Assembly (NCBI RefSeq): GCF_043555865.1
Contig: NZ_JBIGHY010000012.1
Location: 27,958 to 91,957, forward strand
DNA length: 64,000 nt
Direction: 5' to 3'
Source: Pelomonas dachongensis
GTDB lineage: Bacteria; Pseudomonadota; Gammaproteobacteria; Burkholderiales; Burkholderiaceae_C
The notes beneath the pieces are model-generated. The model did no database searches. It worked only from the letters and a program-made list of their open reading frames with translations, and was not told the DNA's origin. Shown here one piece after another: positions 8,990 through 18,361 of the stretch. A program made the translations under genes and the position numbers. The first letter of the stretch is position 1. Every line of letters starts with the position of its first letter.

Positions 8990-10126
8990 TCAGCGCCGCA
9001 CCTTGCCGTCCGCCGTCAGCATCGACAGCTCGACGAAGCTGGAGCCGACGTGCTTACCCGCTGAGAAGTTGAGCCGGTAGCCGCGTGCGTCGTAGCCCGA
9101 CAGCGATTCCAGCGCCCCCACCAGGGCTTCGCGCGAGGGCTTGGGGCCGGCGCGGCGCAATGCGTCCACCAACACGCGCGCGGCCATGTAGCCCTCGATG
9201 CTGGTGTAGTTCGGCTCGGGTTTGCCGTCCAGGCGCTGCAGGGCCTGCTGGTAGTCATTGACCAGCCCGGCTGCCGTGCCGAAGGGCGACGGCATGACCT
9301 GCGAGATGACCACGCCGGCGGCGTCCTTGCCCAGTTCGTCCGCCAGCGCCTGCGTGCCGACGAAGGAGACGTTGTAGAACTGGCCGAAGTAGCCGGCCTT
9401 GCGCGCCTCGCGGATGAACGCGGCGCAGCCCTTGTAAGCGCCGATCTGCACGATGGCCTCGGGTTGGCTGGGCAGCAGCGTCTTCAGTGCTGCAGAGACG
9501 TCCACGCTGTTGCGCTCCACGGTGGCCACGGCGGTGGGCTTGAGGCCGCGCTTCTCCAGCGCGCGCATCACGCCCTTCAGGCCGGCCTGGCCGTAGGCGT
9601 CGTTCTGGTGGAAGACGGCGATCTTCTTCATGTCCAGCTGTGTGAGCTGCTTGACGATCAGCTCGGTCTCGTCGAAGTAGCTCGCGCGGATGTGGAAGAC
9701 CAGCTTGTTGAACGGGTCGCGCAGTGACTCCGCGCCGGTGAAGGGCGCGATGAACGGCACCCTGGCGGCCGTGGCCAGCGGCAGGGCCGCCACCGAGGTG
9801 GGCGTACCCACGTAGCCGAACAGCGCGAACACGTCGTCCTGGATGAGCTTCTCGGTGTTGGCCTTGCAGCGTGCGGGGTCGTAGCCGTCGTCCAGCGTTT
9901 TCAAGGTGACGGGCACGCCGTGCACGCCGCCCGCCGCGTTGACGGTGTCGAAGTAGGCCTTCGCGCCCAGCTGCATCTGCAGGCCCAGTTGCGCGGCCGG
10001 GCCGGTGAGTGGCGCCGACTGGCCGAGCACGATGCCACGGCGGTCCTGCGCAAAGGTGGAAAACGAGGCAGCCGGCATGGCCAGGCCTGCGAGCGCGAGT
10101 TGGTGAAAGCGGCGACGGGTCTGCAT
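8990..10126 (-). CDS. ABC transporter substrate-binding protein, branched-chain amino acid (Leu/Ile/Val) type
   Basis: The 378-residue protein is a periplasmic type I binding protein: GQSAPLTGPAAQLG after the signal peptide, then LFGYVGTPTSVAALPLA, KIAVFHQNDAYGQAGLKG and YTSIEGYMAARVLVDAL. The N-terminus MQTRRRFHQLALAGLAMPA has arginines before a hydrophobic stretch and could be a Tat signal. The frame is open to 10252, but ATG 10126 directly precedes the signal sequence. No permease or ATPase genes flank it, so it is an orphan binding protein, common in Burkholderiales. Ligand (amino acid, amide or aromatic acid) cannot be told from sequence. Confidence 0.9.
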   Translation of the reverse strand: MQTRRRFHQLALAGLAMPAASFSTFAQDRRGIVLGQSAPLTGPAAQLGLQMQLGAKAYFDTVNAAGGVHGVPVTLKTLDDGYDPARCKANTEKLIQDDVFALFGYVGTPTSVAALPLATAARVPFIAPFTGAESLRDPFNKLVFHIRASYFDETELIVKQLTQLDMKKIAVFHQNDAYGQAGLKGVMRALEKRGLKPTAVATVERNSVDVSAALKTLLPSQPEAIVQIGAYKGCAAFIREARKAGYFGQFYNVSFVGTQALADELGKDAAGVVISQVMPSPFGTAAGLVNDYQQALQRLDGKPEPNYTSIEGYMAARVLVDALRRAGPKPSREALVGALESLSGYDARGYRLNFSAGKHVGSSFVELSMLTADGKVRR

Positions 10127-10169
10127 GGGTCGATGATCAGGGATAGGACTGATTGTGCCGAGTGAAAAA

Positions 10170-12890
10170 TCAGCACTCGGGCGCGCTTGTGCGTGGCCGG
10201 CGTGCGCGTTTGTTGGCAAACATGGCTTCATCGGCGTGCCGGGTGAGCGCATCGGCGGTGCGGCCGTCGGCCGGGTAGTGCGCCACGCCCAGGCTGCTGC
10301 CCACCGCCACGGCCGTGCCGCTGGCGAGCGTGATGGGCTGGCTCAGCGCCTCCAGCAGGCGGCCGAGCACCACGCCGGCCTCGGCGGGCGCGGTGGGCGG
10401 CGACAGCAGCACGACGAACTCGTCGCCGCCCAGGCGGCTCACCGTGTCGGTGGCGCGCAGGCCGGCCTGCAGGCGCGCGGCGACGGCCTTCAGCACCTCG
10501 TCGCCGGCGTCGTGGCCTTGCGTGTCGTTGATCTGCTTGAAGCCGTCCAGGTCCAGGAAGGCCAGCGCGAACACCTGGCCGCCGCGCTCCGCCAGATGCA
10601 GGGCCTGCCGCAGCCGGTCGGCCAGCAGCAGGCGGTTGGGCAGGCCGGTCAGCGCGTCGTGCAGCGCGGCATGCTCCATGCGGGCCTCGTGCGCCTTGCT
10701 CTGCGTGATGTCCACCATCATCCACAGCGTCTCGTCGCCGCTGCCGGGCAGCTGCACGCCGTACAAGTCCACCCAGATCAGCGAGCCGTCCTTGCGCCGC
10801 ATCTGCAGCTGGGTGCGAAAGCGCCGGCCCGCGCTCAGCTGCGGGTAGGCCTGTGCGCCGAGCGCGTCGTAAGACGCGTCGTCGGCGTAGAGCTGGCGAG
10901 CCGGCGCGTGCAGCAGTTCGCCGTCGGCATAGCCGAACATGCGCTCCAGCGCCGGGTTGCGCCAGACCGTGCGGCGGTGGCGCAGCTTCGCGATGCCCAC
11001 CAGGTCGCTCTCCAGCATGGCCTCCTGGTCCAGCGTCAGCTGCTGCAGGCGCTGGCGGATCAGGTGGGTCTCCGTGATGTCGAACATCACCGAGCGGCTG
11101 CGCACGAACTCGCCGTCCGGGCCGTAGACCGCGGTGGCCGACAGGCTGACGCGGCGCCGCTGACCGTCGCGGCCGATCAGGTTGAGCTCCAGGTCGGAGA
11201 CGCGGCCTTCCTGCATGAAGCGTGGGAAGACGCGCGCGAACGCGGCGCGGCCTTCGTCGTCCAGGAAGTCGGCGGAGCTGGCCCGGCCGATGAGCTCCTC
11301 GGCGGTCGCGCCCAGCCACTTCTGTCCGAGCGCATTGATCTGCAGGAAGCGGCCGTCCCGGTCCAGCGCGTAGTAGGCGCACGGGGCGTTGTCGTAGAGG
11401 TCTTGCAGGCTTTGTCGCGCTTCGTCGGCCTGGGCCTGCAAGGCCTTGCGGGCGGTGATGTCGGACTCGATGTGCAGGAAGCCGCTCAGCTCGCCGGCGT
11501 CGTTGAACAGCGGCTGCATCTCCACCTCTGCCCAGTAATCCCGGCCGTCCTTGGTACGCTTCTCCAGCTCTGCCTCGCAGCCCAGGCCCACGCTTATTGC
11601 CTCCTGCATGCCGTGCCAGGTGTCGGCATCGGTGCGCTCGGAGTGCAGCAGCGCGTGCGGCCGCTGGCCGAGGGCCTCGTCGGTGCCGTAGCCGGTCACC
11701 CGCGTGAAGCCCTCGTTCACCCAGACGATGCGCTGCTGCGCGTCGGTGATGATGACCGCGTTGGTCGTGCGGCTGGCCACCATGGCGAGCCGGGCAAGGT
11801 CGGCTGTCATGCCGCGTGCCAGGTGCTCGGCCCGCATGCGTCCGGCCGCCAGCAGCCAGACGGTGACCGCCAGCAGCAGGCTCAGCAGTGCGCCCCCGAT
11901 CTGGATGCCGAGGCCCGACAGCCCGATCAGCCGGCGCGCCGCGTCGTCCCTGAGCGCCGCCTGCAGCTCGAAGGGCCGGCCGGCAATGTCGAACCGGCGC
12001 GTGTCAACCATCGGCGCGTTCGCCAGCGAGTGGTCGTTCATCTCGCTCATGGGCAGCATGGCGCCGGCACGGGCCGCCAGCAGCGGCAGGAACTCGCCGT
12101 CGACCTGGCGCACCGACAGCTTCAGGTCCAGCAGCAGCGCGGCTTGGCTGGCCACGCCCTCCAGCAGCTCGCTGGCCACCAGCGGGGCGTACAGCAGCCC
12201 CAGCAGCGCGGCACGTCGCTTCTCGGGCGTGCCAGGGTCGTAGCCTTGCGCGTAGACGGGCACCAGCAGCACGAAGCCTGAGCCTTTGAGCGGGGCCTGG
12301 ACCAACGGCAGCGGGCCCGACAGCGTGACGGCGCCGCTGTCGATGGCCTGCTCGATGGCCTGGCGGCGCACCGGGTTGGCGCCGGAGTCCAGGCCCCAGG
12401 CCGCGAGGTTGTTGGAGCGCGGCGCGATCTGCGTGACGACGTAGAGCACGGGGTCATCGGGGCGGGAGCCATGCACGCGGAAGTCCACGCCGTCATCGCG
12501 CCGCTGCGCAGCCACGAAGGCGTCCAGGTGCTGGCGCTCCACGCGTTCGATGAAGCCGAAGCCGCGCACGCCGGGGAACTCGCGGGCCAGCTCGCGCGAC
12601 GCGACATAGGCCGTGAAGGCGCTGCGGCTGAGCTTGCCATCCACCGCGGCCATCGCGGCGCGCGCCCCCTTGAGGCCGTAGACCGGCGTGGACAGGCGCT
12701 TGACGAGATCGGCCTCCAGCCGCTCGATCTGGTATTGCTGCAGGCCCTGGGCCTCGGTGCGCGCACGCACCTGCTGCCAGATGGCGGCGGCGGCCGTAAG
12801 CGCGAGGCCCACCGACAGCACGATGGCCGACGCCACCCACGCTGTCGTGCTGACCCTGTCCGGACCGGTATAGCCGTCTCCGATGCGCAA
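10170..12890 (-). CDS. Membrane diguanylate cyclase: CHASE, three PAS, GGDEF
   Basis: This 906-residue protein has a TM helix near 18-40, a periplasmic CHASE domain (RPDDPVLYVVTQIAPRSNN), a second TM near 325-350, PAS domains beginning near 367, 497 and 620, and a C-terminal GGDEF domain from about 747. The active motif RLGGDEF is intact, and RATD sits five residues before GGDEF, matching the allosteric I-site. No EAL domain is present. It should make cyclic di-GMP in response to an external ligand and internal cues. The start is TTG 12890, supported by AGGAG seven to eight bases upstream. It is followed 43 bases on by the binding-protein gene on the same strand. Confidence 0.92.
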   Translation of the reverse strand: MRIGDGYTGPDRVSTTAWVASAIVLSVGLALTAAAAIWQQVRARTEAQGLQQYQIERLEADLVKRLSTPVYGLKGARAAMAAVDGKLSRSAFTAYVASRELAREFPGVRGFGFIERVERQHLDAFVAAQRRDDGVDFRVHGSRPDDPVLYVVTQIAPRSNNLAAWGLDSGANPVRRQAIEQAIDSGAVTLSGPLPLVQAPLKGSGFVLLVPVYAQGYDPGTPEKRRAALLGLLYAPLVASELLEGVASQAALLLDLKLSVRQVDGEFLPLLAARAGAMLPMSEMNDHSLANAPMVDTRRFDIAGRPFELQAALRDDAARRLIGLSGLGIQIGGALLSLLLAVTVWLLAAGRMRAEHLARGMTADLARLAMVASRTTNAVIITDAQQRIVWVNEGFTRVTGYGTDEALGQRPHALLHSERTDADTWHGMQEAISVGLGCEAELEKRTKDGRDYWAEVEMQPLFNDAGELSGFLHIESDITARKALQAQADEARQSLQDLYDNAPCAYYALDRDGRFLQINALGQKWLGATAEELIGRASSADFLDDEGRAAFARVFPRFMQEGRVSDLELNLIGRDGQRRRVSLSATAVYGPDGEFVRSRSVMFDITETHLIRQRLQQLTLDQEAMLESDLVGIAKLRHRRTVWRNPALERMFGYADGELLHAPARQLYADDASYDALGAQAYPQLSAGRRFRTQLQMRRKDGSLIWVDLYGVQLPGSGDETLWMMVDITQSKAHEARMEHAALHDALTGLPNRLLLADRLRQALHLAERGGQVFALAFLDLDGFKQINDTQGHDAGDEVLKAVAARLQAGLRATDTVSRLGGDEFVVLLSPPTAPAEAGVVLGRLLEALSQPITLASGTAVAVGSSLGVAHYPADGRTADALTRHADEAMFANKRARRPRTSAPEC

Positions 12891-12971
12891 GCCGCCGTCT
12901 CCTGTCGCTTGGGTGCTGCCATTGAAGCACGGCCGCTGGCGGGCGTCAGCAGGGGCCGCGCGAACGTTCAG

Positions 12972-14501
12972 TCAGGGCAGCGCGCGCAGCACCTCGGCCT
13001 GGGCGCGGATGCGCGCGCGCTCGGCCTCGTTCACGCGCGCCAGGCCGCGCACCTGCAGCGCCAGCCGCGGGTGGTCTGCGAAGCGGGCCTCGTGACGCAG
13101 CAAAAAGTCCCAGTACAGCGTCGTGAACGGGCAGGCCCGCTCGCCCACGCGCTCATCCGGCCGGTAGCGGCAGCGATCGCACAGCGGGCTCTGGCGCGCG
13201 ATGTACTTGCCGCTGGCGATGTAGGGCTTGCTGGCCATCAGGCCGCCGTCGGCGTACTGGCTCATGCCCAGCGTGTTGGGCAGCTCCACCCACTCCACCG
13301 CGTCCACGTAGACGCTGAGATACCAGCCGTGCAGCTGCCGGGGCTCGACGCCGTACAGCAGCGCGAACAGCCCGGTCACCATCAGGCGCTGGATGTGGTG
13401 GGCGTAGCCGTGATCCAGCGTCTGTTGTATGGCGTCACGCAGGCAGGCCATGTCGGTGTCGCCGTTCCAGTACCAGGCGGGCAGGTCGCGCCGGGCGTCC
13501 AGCGCGTTGGCGTTGGCATAGCCGGGCATGCGGGTCCAGTAGATGCCGCGCACGTACTCGCGCCAGCCCAGGATCTGGCGGACGAAGCCCTCGCCACTGG
13601 CGACAGGCACGCGGCCCGCGCGCACCTCGCGCTCGGCCGCGGCCACCACCTCCTGCGGCGTCAGCAGCTTGAGATTGAGCGCGGCGGACAGCTGCGCGTG
13701 GTACAGCCAGGGCTCGCCGGGCCAGATGGCGTCCTGGTAGGGGCCGAACAGCGGCAGCCGCTCGGTGACGAAGGCGTCGAGCGCCTGCAAGGCCTGGGCG
13801 CGCGTCAGCGGCCAGGCGAAGCTGTCCAGACGGCCGGGGTGGCTGGCAAAGCGCTCGCGCACGAGCGCGATGACCTCGCGGGTGATGGCGTCGGGCTCGA
13901 AGCGCGGCGGCTGCGGCATGTCGAAGCCGGGACCTTGCGCGCCGAAGGCCTCGCGGTTCTCGGCGTCGTAATTCCAGGCGCCGCCCAGCGGCTGGCCGCC
14001 GTCCATCAGGATGCCGAAGCGCTGGCGCTGCTCGCGGTAGAAGTACTCCATCCGCAGGCCATGGCGGCCGCGCGCGTGGGCGGCGAAGTCGGACGGCGTG
14101 GTGAAGAAGTGGTGGTCCTCGCGCAGGTCCAGCTGCAGGCCGGCGTCGGCGGCCACCGCCTGCAGCGCCTGCAGCACGCGCCAGTCGCCGGGGCGGGTCA
14201 GCACCAGGCGCTGCGGCCGCAGCGCGGCGATGTCGATGCTCAGTTGCGCGGCGAGGCTTTCGCGCGTGCCCGGGTCGTCCAGCCGGCGGTAGTGCAGCGG
14301 GCGGCCGGCGTCGCGCAGCGCCTGCGCGAAATGTCGCATGCCGGCCAGAAAGATCGCGATGCGCGGCTGGCTGCTCCACACATGCGTGGACTCCTCGGCC
14401 ACCTCGGCCATCCAGACGGCGTCCCGCGCAGCGTCGAAGCCGTCGAAGGCGGACGAGGCCAGGTCCAGCTGGTCGCCCAGCACCAGCACCAGGTCACGCA
14501 T
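12972..14501 (-). CDS. Fe-S bacterial cryptochrome/(6-4) photolyase (CryB/PhrB type)
   Basis: The 509-residue product fits the FeS-BCP family of prokaryotic (6-4) photolyases. The N-terminal MRDLVLVLGDQLD is typical. The C-terminal half contains FAD-binding stretches (GWREYVRGIYW, YAHHIQRLMVTGLFALL, YADGGLMASKPYIASGKYI). Four cysteines at 353, 441, 444 and 457 have the same spacing as the [4Fe-4S] ligands of Agrobacterium PhrB. It should repair UV photoproducts in DNA using light, with FAD and an antenna pigment. The start codon overlaps the end of the DUF2256 gene by eight bases, so both are probably one transcription unit. Confidence 0.92.
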   Translation of the reverse strand: MRDLVLVLGDQLDLASSAFDGFDAARDAVWMAEVAEESTHVWSSQPRIAIFLAGMRHFAQALRDAGRPLHYRRLDDPGTRESLAAQLSIDIAALRPQRLVLTRPGDWRVLQALQAVAADAGLQLDLREDHHFFTTPSDFAAHARGRHGLRMEYFYREQRQRFGILMDGGQPLGGAWNYDAENREAFGAQGPGFDMPQPPRFEPDAITREVIALVRERFASHPGRLDSFAWPLTRAQALQALDAFVTERLPLFGPYQDAIWPGEPWLYHAQLSAALNLKLLTPQEVVAAAEREVRAGRVPVASGEGFVRQILGWREYVRGIYWTRMPGYANANALDARRDLPAWYWNGDTDMACLRDAIQQTLDHGYAHHIQRLMVTGLFALLYGVEPRQLHGWYLSVYVDAVEWVELPNTLGMSQYADGGLMASKPYIASGKYIARQSPLCDRCRYRPDERVGERACPFTTLYWDFLLRHEARFADHPRLALQVRGLARVNEAERARIRAQAEVLRALP

Positions 14502-14661
14502 GGGCGCTGCCCTTGTCGCGGCGGCAGCGCTCGCTGCAGTACTTCACCTCGGCCCAGTTCTTGGTCCAGGCCTTGCGCCAGCTCATGGGCCGGCCGCAGG
14601 CCAGGCAGGGCTTGCTGGGCAGTCTGGCCTTGTTGCCTCGGTGGCCTTTTTCTTCGCGCAT
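14494..14661 (-). CDS. DUF2256 small zinc-ribbon-like protein
   Basis: A 55-residue basic protein with two cysteine pairs (CLACG and CSERC) and the W-rich segment MSWRKAWTKNWAEVKYCS, the DUF2256 pattern. ATG 14661 gives the family's normal length; the frame is open to 14688. Its 3' end overlaps the photolyase start (14494-14501). DUF2256 genes are frequently neighbours of Fe-S photolyases/cryptochromes, so a helper role for that enzyme is plausible but unproven. The cysteines suggest metal binding. Confidence 0.85.
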   Translation of the reverse strand: MREEKGHRGNKARLPSKPCLACGRPMSWRKAWTKNWAEVKYCSERCRRDKGSAHA

Positions 14662-14718
14662 GGGCGCGCAGCATAGGCAGGCCGGCAAGGCCCCGCGGCC
14701 TGCTCGGCTTCCGCCGGG

Positions 14719-17700
14719 TCAGAGCTCGGCCACGCCCTTCACGCGCACCGGCATCGCCACCGGCTGCGCGGCGACCTCCACGGCGCGGCCGTGGAAGCGG
14801 TCCAGCAGGGCTGCCCACTGCTGCCTCACCGCGACGACGTTGGCATGCTTCACATGGCCGTAGCCACGGATCTTCTCGGGCAGCCGGGCCAGTTCGACGG
14901 CAGTGTTCAGGTTGTCGGCGGTCAGCGAGGCCAGGATCTCGTCGATCAGCGCTTCGTAGTCGACGATCAACTGGCGCTCCATGCGGCGCTCGGCGGTCTT
15001 GCCGAAGAGGTCTATCGCCGTGCCGCGCAAGCGCTTGAACCTCGCCAGCCATTTGAAGGCCGTGAAGGTCCACGAACCCAGCTCGATCTTCTTCGCGCGG
15101 CGGTCGGCGCCGGGCCTGGAGATCAGCGGCGGGGCGAGATGGAAGCTCAAGGACTGCCAGTTCTCGAACTGGTCCTTCATGGCGGCCATGAAGCGGCCGT
15201 CGGTGTAGAGGCGCGCCACTTCGTACTCGTCCTTGATGGCCAGCAGCTTGGCGTGGTAGCGGGCCACGGCCTGCGTCAGGCGCTGGCCTTTGCCGAGCTT
15301 CGTCTCGGCCGCGCGCACGCGCTCCACGAGCCCGCGGTAGCGCTGTGCGTAGGCGGCGTCCTGGTAGTCGGTCAGGAACTGCGCGCGACGCTCGATCAGG
15401 CCGTCTGCACCGTCGAGCTGATCGAAGTTGAACAGCTTCACGACATTGACATCGCCGGCCAGCCGGGCGACGGCGTCGGGTGCTGCGATCGCGAGCCGGC
15501 CCAGCGCGAAGGCAGTCTTGTTGGCGTCTACGGCCACGCCGTTCAGCTCGATGGCGCGCATCAGCGCCCCCTCGCTGACGGGCACGAGCCCACGCTGCCA
15601 GCAGGCGCCCAGCATGACGATGTTGCTGGGCAGCGTGTCGCCCATCAGGCGCTGGGCGATGTCCTGCGCATCGATGCGGTCCAGCAGCGCGTCATTGCCG
15701 ACAGCGTGGCGCATCTTGTCCAGCAGCGACGGCGCCTGCAGCGAGGCGTCGGGGTTGCGCACAAAGCCGGCCGTGGGCAGCTCGTGCGTGTTGGCGAGGA
15801 TGACGGTGCGGCCCGCCTTGACGGTGCCCAAGGCGTCGGGCGACGCGCCCACCACCATGTCGCAGGCCAGCAGCACGTCGGCCTGCTGGGTGTCGATGCG
15901 CACCTGGTTGAGCAGGTCGGGCGTGGGCGCCACGCGCACGAAGCTCAGCACCGCGCCGCCTTTTTGTGCAAAGCCCATGAAGTCCAGCACCGAGGCCTGC
16001 TTGCCTTCCAGGTGGGCGGCCATCGTGACCAGCGCGCCGACCGTCACGACGCCGGTGCCGCCGACGCCGGTGACCAGCATGTCGAACGGGCCGGTCCAAT
16101 CCCAGGCGACGGGCGGCTGGATGGCGGCGAGCTCGCGGGCCAGGTCTTGCGGCGTGTAGGCCGCGCCGGCCTTCTTCTTGAGCACCGGCTCGTGCACCGA
16201 CACGAAGCTGGGGCAGAAGCCGTTGACGCAGGAGAAGTCCTTGTTGCAGCTGCTCTGCTCGATGGCGCGCTTGCGGCCCCAGTCGGTCTCGACCGGCACC
16301 ACGCTCAGGCAGTTGCTGGCCACGCCGCAGTCGCCGCAGCCTTCGCAGACGGCCTCGTTGATGAAGATGCGTTTCGGTGGGTCCGCAAACTCGCCCTTCT
16401 TGCGACGACGGCGCTTCTCGGCGGCGCAGGTCTGGTCGTAGATCAGCACCGTGACACCTTCGATGTCGCGCAGCTCGCGCTGCACGGCGTCCAGTTCGCT
16501 GCGGTCGTGGAAGGTCGTACCTGCCGGAAACAGGGCGTGGTGGCCGTCGTACTTGCCAATCTCGTCGGACACGACCACCAGCCGCTTCACGCCTTCGGCC
16601 TCCACCTGCCGCGCGATCTGCGGCACGCTGGTCTGGCCGTCCACCGGCTGGCCGCCGGTCATGGCCACCGCGTCGTTGTAGAGGATCTTGTAGGTGATAT
16701 TGGCCTTGGCCGCGATGGCCTGCCGGATGGCCAGATAGCCCGAGTGGTAGTAGGTGCCGTCGCCCAGGTTCTGGAAGACGTGCTTCTCCTTCGTGAAGCG
16801 GCTGTGGGCGGCCCAGTCCACGCCCTCGGCGCCCATCTGGATCAGGCCCGAGGTGCCGCGCTCCATCCAGCTGGCCATGAAGTGGCAGCCGATGCCGGCC
16901 AGCGCGCGCGAGCCCTCGGGCAGCTTGGTTGACGTGTTGTGCGGGCAGCCCGAGCAGAAGTAGGGCTGGCGGCGCACGCCGTCGGCGGCGTTGCTGAGCA
17001 GACAAGGTGTCAGGAAGTCCACCACCAAATGGCGACGGTCCAGCGCCGGGTTCAGCCGCGCCAGCCAGTCAGCCACCGTGCCCATGATGCGGCTGGGGCG
17101 CAGCTCGCCGAGGGCGCTCAGCACCGGCGAACCGTGTTCATCGGTCTTGCCCACCACGCGCGGGCGCTGGAACTCCGGCAGGTGGTAGAGCAGCTCCTTG
17201 ATCTGGCGCTCGACGACCGGCCCCTTCTCCTCGATGACGAGCACGTCGGTCAGGTTGCTGCAGAACTCGACGATGCGTGTGGGTTCCAGCGGGAACACCA
17301 GACCCACCTTGTAGACGCGCACGCCGGCCGCGGCCAAGGCGTTCGGGTCCAGGTCCAGCCGGCGCAGCACTTCCATGAAGTCGTAGTGCGCCTTGCCGAC
17401 GGTCACGATGCCCAAGGTGGCGGCCGGGCTGGTGACGATGTGCTTGTCGATGCTGTTGAGCTGGGCGAAGGCGCGCACCGCGTCCAGCTTGTGCGCCAGG
17501 CGCGATTCCAGTTCGAGTGAGGGCAGGTCGACGGCGCGGATGTGCAGGTCGGTCGGTGCGACGTGTTCGACCGCGTGCTCGAAGTCCAGCGGCACGGCGT
17601 CCAGGTCCACCGTCATGCCGCTCTCGACCACCTCGGAGATCGCCTTGAAGCCCACCCACGCGCCCGAGAAGCGCGACAGCGCCCAGCCGTAGAGGCCGAA

Positions 17701-18249
17701 CTCGAGGTACTCCGCCACATTGGCCGGGTGCACCAGCGGCATGCTCCAGGCCTGCAGCGCCTGGTCGCTCTGGTGCGGCGTGCTGCTGGACACGCAGCCG
17801 TGGTCGTCACCCACGACAACCAGCACGCCGCCTTGGCGGCTCGTTCCGTAGACATTGCCGTGCTTGAGCGCGTCGCCCGAGCGGTCCACGCCCGGGCCCT
17901 TGCCGTACCACATCGCAAACACGCCATCGACGGTGCGTTGCGGGTCCAGCGCCACGCGCTGCACGCCCAGGCACGCGGTGGCGGCGAGGTCTTCGTTGAT
18001 GGCGGGCAGGAACTCGATGTGCGCCGCGTCCAGGAACTTCTTAGCCTTCCACAGCTGCTGGTCCACCATGCCCAGCGGCGAGCCGCGGTAGCCGGAAACG
18101 AAGCCGGCCGTACTCAGCCCGGCGCGCTCGTCGAGCTTCTTTTGCGCCAGCAGCAGCCTCACCAGCGCCTGCGTGCCGGTCAGGAACACGGCGCCTGCGT
18201 CGGCGGCCAGGTTGTCGCTGAGCTGGTAGGGGCGCAGTGGGTTGGTCAT
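14719..18249 (-). CDS. Indolepyruvate ferredoxin oxidoreductase, fused alpha/beta subunits
   Basis: This 1176-residue enzyme combines the IorA-like and IorB-like parts in one chain. The N-terminal half has the pyruvate:ferredoxin-type TPP region (STAGFVSGYRGSPLG, GCPHNTSTKLPEGSRALAGIGCHFMASWM). Around 635-665 a cysteine cluster (CEGCGDCGVASNC, then SSCNKDFSCVNGFCPSF) binds Fe-S. The C-terminal half has the gamma-type domain GVGGTGVVTVGALVTMAAH. It oxidatively decarboxylates aryl or branched 2-oxoacids to acyl-CoA during amino acid degradation. ATG 18249 is chosen because AAGGAG lies just upstream; the frame is open to 18309. The divergent Lrp-type regulator and the palindrome between them suggest amino-acid control. 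Confidence 0.93.
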   Translation of the reverse strand: MTNPLRPYQLSDNLAADAGAVFLTGTQALVRLLLAQKKLDERAGLSTAGFVSGYRGSPLGMVDQQLWKAKKFLDAAHIEFLPAINEDLAATACLGVQRVALDPQRTVDGVFAMWYGKGPGVDRSGDALKHGNVYGTSRQGGVLVVVGDDHGCVSSSTPHQSDQALQAWSMPLVHPANVAEYLEFGLYGWALSRFSGAWVGFKAISEVVESGMTVDLDAVPLDFEHAVEHVAPTDLHIRAVDLPSLELESRLAHKLDAVRAFAQLNSIDKHIVTSPAATLGIVTVGKAHYDFMEVLRRLDLDPNALAAAGVRVYKVGLVFPLEPTRIVEFCSNLTDVLVIEEKGPVVERQIKELLYHLPEFQRPRVVGKTDEHGSPVLSALGELRPSRIMGTVADWLARLNPALDRRHLVVDFLTPCLLSNAADGVRRQPYFCSGCPHNTSTKLPEGSRALAGIGCHFMASWMERGTSGLIQMGAEGVDWAAHSRFTKEKHVFQNLGDGTYYHSGYLAIRQAIAAKANITYKILYNDAVAMTGGQPVDGQTSVPQIARQVEAEGVKRLVVVSDEIGKYDGHHALFPAGTTFHDRSELDAVQRELRDIEGVTVLIYDQTCAAEKRRRRKKGEFADPPKRIFINEAVCEGCGDCGVASNCLSVVPVETDWGRKRAIEQSSCNKDFSCVNGFCPSFVSVHEPVLKKKAGAAYTPQDLARELAAIQPPVAWDWTGPFDMLVTGVGGTGVVTVGALVTMAAHLEGKQASVLDFMGFAQKGGAVLSFVRVAPTPDLLNQVRIDTQQADVLLACDMVVGASPDALGTVKAGRTVILANTHELPTAGFVRNPDASLQAPSLLDKMRHAVGNDALLDRIDAQDIAQRLMGDTLPSNIVMLGACWQRGLVPVSEGALMRAIELNGVAVDANKTAFALGRLAIAAPDAVARLAGDVNVVKLFNFDQLDGADGLIERRAQFLTDYQDAAYAQRYRGLVERVRAAETKLGKGQRLTQAVARYHAKLLAIKDEYEVARLYTDGRFMAAMKDQFENWQSLSFHLAPPLISRPGADRRAKKIELGSWTFTAFKWLARFKRLRGTAIDLFGKTAERRMERQLIVDYEALIDEILASLTADNLNTAVELARLPEKIRGYGHVKHANVVAVRQQWAALLDRFHGRAVEVAAQPVAMPVRVKGVAEL

Positions 18250-18331
18250 CGAAAGCTCCTTGTGGGGGCGGAAATTCTTCCTCTCCTGGCGCGGAGGAAA
18301 TTGCCTCAATGCCTAGCGATGTCGCGGTCGA

Positions 18332-18348
18332 TGAGATGATTCATCTCA
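18332..18348. promoter_or_regulatory. 17-bp perfect palindrome, candidate Lrp-type operator
   Basis: TGAGATGATTCATCTCA is a perfect inverted repeat (8 bp arms around one central base) in the 112-base gap between the divergent indolepyruvate oxidoreductase and Lrp-type genes. It starts 30 bases before the regulator's ATG. Lrp/AsnC proteins bind short palindromes of this size, so autoregulation and control of the neighbouring enzyme are likely. Binding is inferred, not shown. Confidence 0.6.
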
Positions 18349-18361
18349 AAAGGTGCCAAAC

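Noticed and set aside
12471..15038. Long plus-strand open frame of 855 codons
   Set aside because: Antisense to the GGDEF, photolyase and DUF2256 genes; residue content is the Arg/His/Gln-rich pattern of GC-rich shadow frames, with no motif.
14791..16932. Plus-strand open frame of 713 codons
   Set aside because: Antisense shadow of the indolepyruvate oxidoreductase gene.
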